Below, in pieces: positions 8,324 through 12,988 of a DNA stretch of 12,988 nucleotides (its first letter is position 1; every line of letters begins with the position of its first letter). The notes beneath the pieces are model-generated. The model saw only the letters and a list, made by a program, of their open reading frames with translations, searched no databases and was not told the DNA's origin. Location: positions 1 through 12,988 of the forward strand of contig CAMQXE010000013.1 of assembly GCA_947038745.1 (NCBI GenBank), read 5' to 3'. Made by a program: the position numbers and the translations under genes. This DNA comes from an uncultured Propionibacteriaceae bacterium. Its GTDB lineage: Bacteria > Actinomycetota > Actinomycetes > Propionibacteriales > Propionibacteriaceae.

Positions 8324-9535
8324 CTAAACCTCAATTCCATAAAGGGTGTAGAGCGCTCGAAGATACTCATCTAGAGATCCATCCCGAGCAGCCAATCCGG
8401 CTCGCGCAGTTGGCGTATGTAAGAAGGTTCCAGTAATCCGGCGTAGAGTCTCAGCTACTGCTGCTGCGGTCTGCTCGTCGTAACGCTGCGTCGCAGCGCT
8501 CTGTTCTGCATCGACGATTTCAGTGATGTGGTCGCGTAGCGCGACGCTCGCGGCAGAAGCACTCCGACCTTTTTCTGCTGCCAAGTATTCCTCGACGCCA
8601 GAATCAACTAGTGCTCGGGCTGCTTCACATTCGCTATCACTGGCATCTCCACTATGGCTACTGAGATCATCCAACGTGATACATATGACGTCTTCACGGG
8701 TAACAGCATCTTCAGCCACGTTGCCAGACAAGGAAAGATCAAGGATCGCAAGCGGCGTAGAGCGAGTTGGCCCGAGCATGGCATCTGTAATTGGTGGAGT
8801 TGCGGCCCCGCTACAGCAGATCACGCTTTCTGCCTGAAGCAGCCCTAAAGCCAGATCGTTGGCTGCGGTTAAACCATGAGAAGAGCCAAAAACCTCAGCT
8901 CGTCCAGTTGTTGAGGCCACGACGATCTGATCGCAGCCGCGACGAGCTAGATCAGCAACCACTACCCGAGCGAAAGCACCCGTGCCCAAGACCAGAATGC
9001 AGCGGTGCGCTAGCGATCCGGTGCGCTGCTCTAATTCTTGGATTCCTGCAGAGGCAAGAGAGCGGCTATAACTGCCCAGTTTGGTCTGAGTCGTCACCGA
9101 TTTAGACATCGTCATAGCCGCAGCAAAAAGCCGATGCAAGACACCATTTGGCTGGGAGCGCTCATCGGTCGATGCGATCTTGACCTGATGGGAGATTTGA
9201 TCATCGCCAAGGACCATGGAATCTAGTCCAGAGGCGACGCTAAATAAATGAGTGACCACATCTCGTCGGGCGGTCACTGTCACTGTGCTATTGGCGGCCG
9301 GTGAGATCTGTACCAGGGCCTGCCGGAGCGCAGTACTAGCTTTGTGAAAATCAACAGCGTCGACGTAGAGCTCCCAGCGATTACAGGTGCTGATCAGTAC
9401 ATGCCCTCGAACTCCCGCATCAACAAAGTCACCGTTGAGGAGTTTGTCGATTAAAGACTCTCCGGCTTGGGTTAATGCAGACAGTTGTGCCGTGCTGCAG
9501 GCGTGGTGACTTGCACCCAAAGAGAAGACCGACAC
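8324..9535 (-). CDS. hemA: Glutamyl-tRNA reductase HemA (somewhat divergent)
   Basis: HemA reduces glutamyl-tRNA(Glu) with NADPH to glutamate-1-semialdehyde, the committed and usually regulated step of heme synthesis, and heads this operon. I chose GTG 9535, giving 403 residues that begin MSVFSLGASHHA, in register with the family (V/L-x-GxSHH.A). The nucleophilic cysteine is C51 in ISTCNRWELY, matching Cys50 of E. coli. GLDSMVLGDDQI is at 103-114 and the NADPH glycine loop LVLGTGAF is near 181-188. Several positions deviate: the usual GE.QI glutamate is aspartate, GKRVRTET reads SKSVTTQT, the NADPH-side NRT reads STT, and D-L-x-x-P-R-D reads DLSLSGN. The frame remains open to a TTG at 9601 that would add 22 untypical residues. 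No good Shine-Dalgarno precedes either start, which fits a leaderless message. Family and role are secure because of the operon; the start is less sure. Confidence 0.9.
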   Translation of the reverse strand: MSVFSLGASHHACSTAQLSALTQAGESLIDKLLNGDFVDAGVRGHVLISTCNRWELYVDAVDFHKASTALRQALVQISPAANSTVTVTARRDVVTHLFSVASGLDSMVLGDDQISHQVKIASTDERSQPNGVLHRLFAAAMTMSKSVTTQTKLGSYSRSLASAGIQELEQRTGSLAHRCILVLGTGAFARVVVADLARRGCDQIVVASTTGRAEVFGSSHGLTAANDLALGLLQAESVICCSGAATPPITDAMLGPTRSTPLAILDLSLSGNVAEDAVTREDVICITLDDLSSHSGDASDSECEAARALVDSGVEEYLAAEKGRSASAASVALRDHITEIVDAEQSAATQRYDEQTAAAVAETLRRITGTFLHTPTARAGLAARDGSLDEYLRALYTLYGIEV

Positions 9536-9548
9536 GCTATTAATGGTA
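9533..9548 (-). promoter_or_regulatory. Possible -10 element and leaderless start of hemA
   Basis: The minus strand reads TACCAT (9548-9543), a match to the actinobacterial TANNNT -10 element, then seven bases, then the GTG start of hemA at 9535. This spacing would put the transcription start on or next to the first base of the start codon. That would explain the missing Shine-Dalgarno. No convincing -35 was seen, so this is a suggestion only. Confidence 0.35.
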
Positions 9549-9669
9549 GCTGGGAAGCCCTTGCGACACCCAGTCCCATAAATAGCGACATCGTGTCTCA
9601 ATAATGGCTAATGATGCGGTACTTCAATGATCAACAATGGTGATATCAAGAAAACCCTTTATCTACAAC

Positions 9670-9707
9670 GGGTATTACAGATTAGTGTCACCTAACCCGC
9701 AATACCC
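9670..9707 (-). repeat. 16-bp hairpin upstream of hemA, best formed in minus-strand RNA
   Basis: On the minus strand GGGTATT (9707-9701) pairs with AATACCC (9676-9670). Inside it GCG pairs with TGT, and GGTTAG (9697-9692) with CTAATC (9685-9680), leaving the six-base loop GTGACA. As minus-strand RNA this is an unbroken 16-bp helix with three G-U pairs. On the plus strand those three become A-C mismatches. The structure therefore fits an RNA made in the hrpA-to-hemA direction. No T run follows directly, so it could be a U-less terminator for hrpA, a 5' leader element of hemA, or a DNA operator. Confidence 0.55.
9677..9695 (-). promoter_or_regulatory. Possible DtxR/IdeR-type iron box
   Basis: The 19 bases TTAGGTGACACTAATCTGT match the DtxR/IdeR consensus TTAGGTTAGSCTAACCTAA at 13 positions by hand count, including the whole TTAGGT half and CTAA of the other half. 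It lies about 140-160 bases before the hemA start and within the 9707-9670 hairpin. Because the hairpin stem itself supplies TTAG...CTAA, the match may be a by-product of that structure. Confidence 0.3.
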
Positions 9708-9708
9708 C

Positions 9709-9728
9709 AAAAGCCTGTTACTTAGGCC
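9709..9728 (-). terminator. Weak intrinsic terminator candidate after hrpA
   Basis: Sixteen bases after the hrpA stop, the minus strand has GGCCT (9728-9724), a loop of about seven bases, then AGGCT (9716-9712), with a run of four T at 9712-9709. The stem is only five pairs, one of them G-U. It could weaken or end hrpA transcription, perhaps together with the longer hairpin that follows. Confidence 0.3.
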
Positions 9729-9744
9729 ACACTTACCCACAAAA

Positions 9745-10644
9745 TTAGTTGCTTTTATCGTGCCCAATAGCAGCAATCGCGTTCCGAATCCGCTTTGCTG
9801 AGACCGTTATATGAGTACCAAGAGTCTGGGCAAATAGGCTGACTCGAAGCTCCTCAAGTAACCAGCCAATGTCGGCGACCTCTCGCGGTAACGGTCCTTG
9901 CGGCATAGCTACACATAGTTGAGCATAGAGATCTTCCAACTCCCAGATGATGTCAAGGTTGTCATCATCCCTACGTGGATTTGTAGCACGAGCCTCAACT
10001 CGGTGTACTGCTGCTCGCAGGTAGCGGGGCAACTGCCCAAACCATGGCTGCGGCGTCGCACTAATGAATCCAGCAAAAATTAGATTATCGGCTTGCTCCT
10101 GTATATCTTTGCGCACGTCTGCGTCATTGACTGTCTCTAGCACCAGAGCCAACCGCTGCCTCCACCGCAAAGCCTCAGCAGCAATACCCACCACACGCTG
10201 CATATTCTCGGCATGATCTTGGCGTACTTGATCCTTTAATGAAAGAAAATACTCTTGTGATCTGATCGTCAACGGATCAGCCAAGGTGTCGATGAGATAG
10301 CCCACCGATGCTAGCCGGGCATCGGCAAGCAGATCTGGAACCGTCTTATACGGCGAGTTCCCCAACGCCAGCTTTGCTTCCATACCTAGATGCGCAACAA
10401 CCGATTTGGTCGGATCAGGAATCACCAAACTTACTAATCGACGCAACCCAGCTCGCTGGGAAGCCCCTTGACGTAATTGAGTATCCAGCACAGCCAGGCC
10501 CACGGTTTTACCCTCATCTACCAGCGCTGGATAGCCCACCACCGTCATAGAGCCCTGCTGGAAAGTTGCAGTAAGCGGCAATTCGCCAAATACCCATGAT
10601 GTTGCACCCGTACGAGCGCTGTTCTTCGCCGCCTGAGTAAATTG
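9745..10644 (-). pseudogene. hrpA: Detached C-terminal region of HrpA (DUF3418 part), downstream of an in-frame stop
   Basis: These 299 codons continue the hrpA frame directly after the TAA at 10647-10645, with no shift and no other stop until the natural TAA at 9745. The protein reads as the second half of the DUF3418 region of HrpA: TSWVFGELP, then MTVVGYPALVDEG, GLRRLVSLVIPDPTK, KLAL.NSPYK and a helical end (WLLEELRVSLFAQTLGT). In E. coli and other HrpA proteins the same blocks follow the OB-fold in one chain. The first start codons available are TTG 10581 and ATG 10548, both with poor ribosome sites, and they would give 278 and 267 residues. The fragment is well conserved, which suggests a very recent stop mutation, a base-call error or readthrough. 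It is unlikely to be an independent gene. Confidence 0.8.
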
Positions 10645-10647
10645 TTA
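10645..10647 (-). other. In-frame TAA interrupting hrpA
   Basis: The frame reads ...LAKQLS, TAA, QFTQAAKNSARTGATSW... on the minus strand. The residues on both sides belong to the same HrpA region, and exactly 21 codons separate this stop from the TTG at 10581. One C-to-T change in CAA would create it. Other genes in the window end with TGA, TAG and TAA, so there is no reason to suspect a changed genetic code. Confidence 0.85.
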
Positions 10648-12988
10648 CGACAATTGCTTTGCTAATTCGCGCTGCAACCCGGAAAGCTCATCGCCGTGGG
10701 CTGCAACCGTGGCACCGTCAGCGATCTCAAAACGAACCCGCAGATGTGCCGGCAACCCAGCAGGGTTCCAGGCATTTGCCGGTATCTCTATACCGGTCAA
10801 ATCCGTCAGCGCCCGCCCTAACGCAATCGGGAAAGCCATCGAATGATCAGCGTCAGCGAGCTGCTCTAGTGCTTGAGAAGCAAAGTTAGGAGCAGGAACA
10901 AAGCGAGTACGGATATTCTTTGGCAGCCCCCGGATCAATTCCGTTGCTAATTCAGCACGCAGCCCAGGCACTTGCCAGGTAAACGGCTCGGGGCTGATCT
11001 GATTAAGCACTTTCAATGGAACCATTACCGTCACACCATCGTGGCCCGTCCCTGGGTCAAAGGTATAGGTGATCGGGAAAGTGAACTCCCCTTCACACCA
11101 GTCATCAGGAAATGCTTGTTCATCAAAATCATCGGACTCTGGATCGATGAGATCGTCAAGGCTCAGATCAAGAAGCTGCTCATCATGGTGTCGCGCAGTA
11201 CGCCACCAGCTATCAAAATGACGCTGGCTCACAACCTCAGCAGGAATCCGAGCATCATAGAACTGCGCTAGCTGAGCATCAGAGATTAAAAGGTCGCGGC
11301 GTCGCGTGCGTTCTTCCATTTCTTCTGCTTGTGCACGCACCGCTTGATTCCGCGCAAAGAAATGATGGCGAGTATGCCAATCACCTTCAACCAGGGCAGA
11401 CTGAATAAAGATCTGTCGGGCTTCGGCTGGATTGATCCGGGCATAGAACACCTGACGGTGATCCACAATCGGCACACCTAGCAGAATCACTCGCTCATAA
11501 GCTACGGCAGCGCCACTCTTTGCTGACCAATGCGGCTCAGAATACTGACGTTTTAGTAGATGCTCACCAGCTTGTTCCACCCAAGCAGGGTCAATTGCAG
11601 CGACAGTTCTAGCCCACAGCCTGGTAGTTTCCACTAACTCAAAAGCCATCACGAGGTTCGGCGGCTGCTTAGCCACACAGCTCCCCCGTTGGATCGCAAA
11701 TTTCGCCCCACGAGCGCCCAGATATTCCTGGGGGCCTAGCCGGATACGCTTACGCAACGGCAGGTTCGGATCAACATGACGAACATCAGCCAACCCAATA
11801 TGGCTCAACAAGCCGGCTAAAATCGCCGTATGAATATCGGCCTGTGTGCCGGGAATATCGTTGCGTTCTAGACCTAGATCGTGACATGCCTCCCGAAGCT
11901 GCGCCACGAGATCTTGCCACTCCCTAATACGCAAGAAATTGAGATATTCCTCTCGGCAACGACGCCGAAACGCATTACCGGATAGTTCCTTTTGCTGCTG
12001 GCGTAGATATGACCACAATCGCCACACTGCTAAGAAATCAGAGTCTCCCGGCTCCCCTGTCGTCTCACCTGTGAGGATCGCGTCCGACCAGAACCGACGA
12101 TGTAATGCGTCAGCCGCATCTCGATGTTCTTGTGGACGCTCACGCGGATCTTGTATCGATAAGCCCGCCACAATTGCAGTAACTTCACGTAGACAATGCC
12201 GTTCTGCGGCAGCGATTAGCATGCGGCCCAGGCGAGGATCAACCGGAATACGCGCCAGCTTCTTACCCACAGCAGTCAGCTTTGGCGTACCAGACTTACC
12301 ACTTGCTAAAGCGCCTAGCTCATCTAGGAGACGTAACCCATCATTGATCTGCGACCGGTCAGGGGCTTCCACAAACGGAAAATCAGCAATATCACCTAAC
12401 CGGGCATCTGCCATTTGCAAGATAACGCTGGCTAAGTTAGTCCGTAAAATTTCTGGCTCGGTGAACTCAGGACGTAGTGAAAAATCTTCTTCGCTGTAGA
12501 GCCGAATAGCGATACCAGGCGCGACACGTCCGCAGCGTCCTGAGCGCTGATTAGCACTAGCCTGGCTAATCGGTTCGATCGGTAGGCGTTGCACTTTTGT
12601 CTTGGCGCTATAGCGCGAGATACGTGCCATACCAGCGTCGATGACATAGCGAATCCCCGGAACAGTCAGCGACGTTTCAGCGACGTTGGTAGCCAAAACG
12701 ATGCGGCGGCCGCTGTGAGCCTGAAATACCCGGTGTTGTTCTGCTGTAGATAACCGCGCATAGAGCGGCACAATCTCGGTATTACGGAGCCGCTGGCCTT
12801 CTAGATGTTCGGCAGTATCGCGGATTTCACGCTCACCAGAAAGGAACACCAAGATATCGCCATTGCCCGCTGCCGATAGTTCCGTTACCGCATCAGTAAT
12901 AGCGTCAAGCTGATCTCGCTGAGTTGCCTCAGTTACCTCAGTTTTAGTTGCGCTATCGTCATAAAGCGGACGGTAGCGAAGCTCCACC
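10645..12988 (-). CDS. hrpA: ATP-dependent RNA helicase HrpA, central part (5' end beyond window; ends at a premature stop)
   Basis: HrpA is a DEAH-box RNA helicase of about 1300 residues; in E. coli it is reported to act on stalled ribosomes and messages. The window holds roughly 780 residues and lacks the N-terminal RecA domain with the Walker and DEAH motifs. The first codon, GTG 12987, reads V in the conserved VELRYRPL segment and is not a true start. Numbering from it, helicase motif IV is at about 44-51 (DILVFLSGE), motif V at 98-107 (LATNVAETSL) and motif VI at 147-154 (QRSGRCGR). The HA2 and OB-like regions follow, then the start of DUF3418 (FYDARIPAEVVSQRHFDSWW). The frame stops at 10645 inside DUF3418, with the rest of the protein encoded in frame after it. 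It is transcribed in the same direction as the heme operon, but separated from it by 209 bases. Confidence 0.9.
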   Translation of the reverse strand, partial: VELRYRPLYDDSATKTEVTEATQRDQLDAITDAVTELSAAGNGDILVFLSGEREIRDTAEHLEGQRLRNTEIVPLYARLSTAEQHRVFQAHSGRRIVLATNVAETSLTVPGIRYVIDAGMARISRYSAKTKVQRLPIEPISQASANQRSGRCGRVAPGIAIRLYSEEDFSLRPEFTEPEILRTNLASVILQMADARLGDIADFPFVEAPDRSQINDGLRLLDELGALASGKSGTPKLTAVGKKLARIPVDPRLGRMLIAAAERHCLREVTAIVAGLSIQDPRERPQEHRDAADALHRRFWSDAILTGETTGEPGDSDFLAVWRLWSYLRQQQKELSGNAFRRRCREEYLNFLRIREWQDLVAQLREACHDLGLERNDIPGTQADIHTAILAGLLSHIGLADVRHVDPNLPLRKRIRLGPQEYLGARGAKFAIQRGSCVAKQPPNLVMAFELVETTRLWARTVAAIDPAWVEQAGEHLLKRQYSEPHWSAKSGAAVAYERVILLGVPIVDHRQVFYARINPAEARQIFIQSALVEGDWHTRHHFFARNQAVRAQAEEMEERTRRRDLLISDAQLAQFYDARIPAEVVSQRHFDSWWRTARHHDEQLLDLSLDDLIDPESDDFDEQAFPDDWCEGEFTFPITYTFDPGTGHDGVTVMVPLKVLNQISPEPFTWQVPGLRAELATELIRGLPKNIRTRFVPAPNFASQALEQLADADHSMAFPIALGRALTDLTGIEIPANAWNPAGLPAHLRVRFEIADGATVAAHGDELSGLQRELAKQLS

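Larger units (their letters stand above)
9536..9744 (-). other. Intergenic region between hrpA and hemA, probable operon control region
   Basis: This 209-base stretch is the only sizeable non-coding DNA in the window and is visibly richer in A and T than the genes. Read on the minus strand, it holds in order: a short hairpin with a T run (9728-9709); a long hairpin (9707-9670) that includes a partial iron-box match (9695-9677); an AT-rich segment with two CATTG words ten bases apart (about 9637-9623) and several TTG and TAT words that could serve as promoter elements; a CTGGG/CCCAG stem (9573-9550); and the TACCAT element before the hemA GTG. No open frame in it resembles a known protein. The main promoter of the operon is expected here. 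Confidence 0.6.

Noticed and set aside
9550..9573. CTGGG/CCCAG stem before the hemA start as a riboswitch or attenuator
   Set aside because: Only five pairs with a 14-base loop and no T run. Stems of this size occur often by chance.
9536..9601. hemA extension starting at TTG 9601
   Set aside because: The 22 extra residues do not resemble any HemA N-terminus, there is no ribosome site, and GTG 9535 places the SHH and STCNR motifs at their usual distances. Kept only as an alternative.
9745..10581. Separate small gene of 278 residues upstream of hemA
   Set aside because: It is in frame with hrpA, separated only by one TAA and 21 conserved codons, and matches the HrpA C-terminal region, so it is a piece of hrpA.
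10639..10647. Programmed stop-codon readthrough in hrpA (TAA followed by CAATTT, near the viral CARYYA context)
   Set aside because: The context rule is for eukaryotic viral readthrough and the last base does not match. A recent mutation or sequence error is simpler.

Overview
This window is a compact heme-biosynthesis operon, followed on its upstream side by the 3' part of an hrpA-type RNA helicase gene. Everything that looks like a real gene is on the minus strand, so transcription runs from high to low coordinates. The organism is most likely an actinomycete (Actinomycetota) of moderate GC. Three things suggest this: the actinobacterial form of the HemB metal site ([14 protein letters not shown]), a ferrochelatase with a Cys-rich tail typical of [2Fe-2S] ferrochelatases, and a hemY-hemH-hemB...hemL order that recalls the published Propionibacterium freudenreichii hemYHBXRL cluster. 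Propionibacteriaceae or Actinomycetaceae are my best guesses; the species cannot be named from the sequence alone.

Layout, in transcription order: (1) 12988-9745, hrpA, missing its N-terminal helicase domain beyond the window edge and broken by one in-frame TAA at 10645-10647; (2) 9744-9536, the only substantial non-coding stretch, holding a 16-bp RNA-type hairpin, a possible iron-regulator box and a possible leaderless promoter; (3) 9535-1, nine genes in one tight unit: hemA, hemC, hemD, hemE, a radical SAM/SPASM gene, hemY, hemH, hemB and hemL. hemL runs off the left edge. All eight junctions are 4-nt ATGA overlaps, a 1-nt overlap, or gaps of 1-2 nt, so the unit looks translationally coupled throughout.

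Together the genes encode the C5 route: glutamyl-tRNA to glutamate semialdehyde (HemA), to 5-aminolevulinate (HemL), porphobilinogen (HemB), hydroxymethylbilane (HemC), uroporphyrinogen III (HemD) and coproporphyrinogen III (HemE). HemY and HemH, as in other Gram-positive bacteria, probably act as coproporphyrinogen oxidase and coproporphyrin ferrochelatase to give coproheme. The usual last enzyme, HemQ/ChdC, is not in the window. Instead an AhbD/NirJ-like radical SAM gene lies between hemE and hemY. It is the most interesting gene here, as a candidate alternative coproheme decarboxylase or an oxygen-independent auxiliary enzyme. No tRNA, rRNA, CRISPR array, insertion sequence or phage gene was seen.
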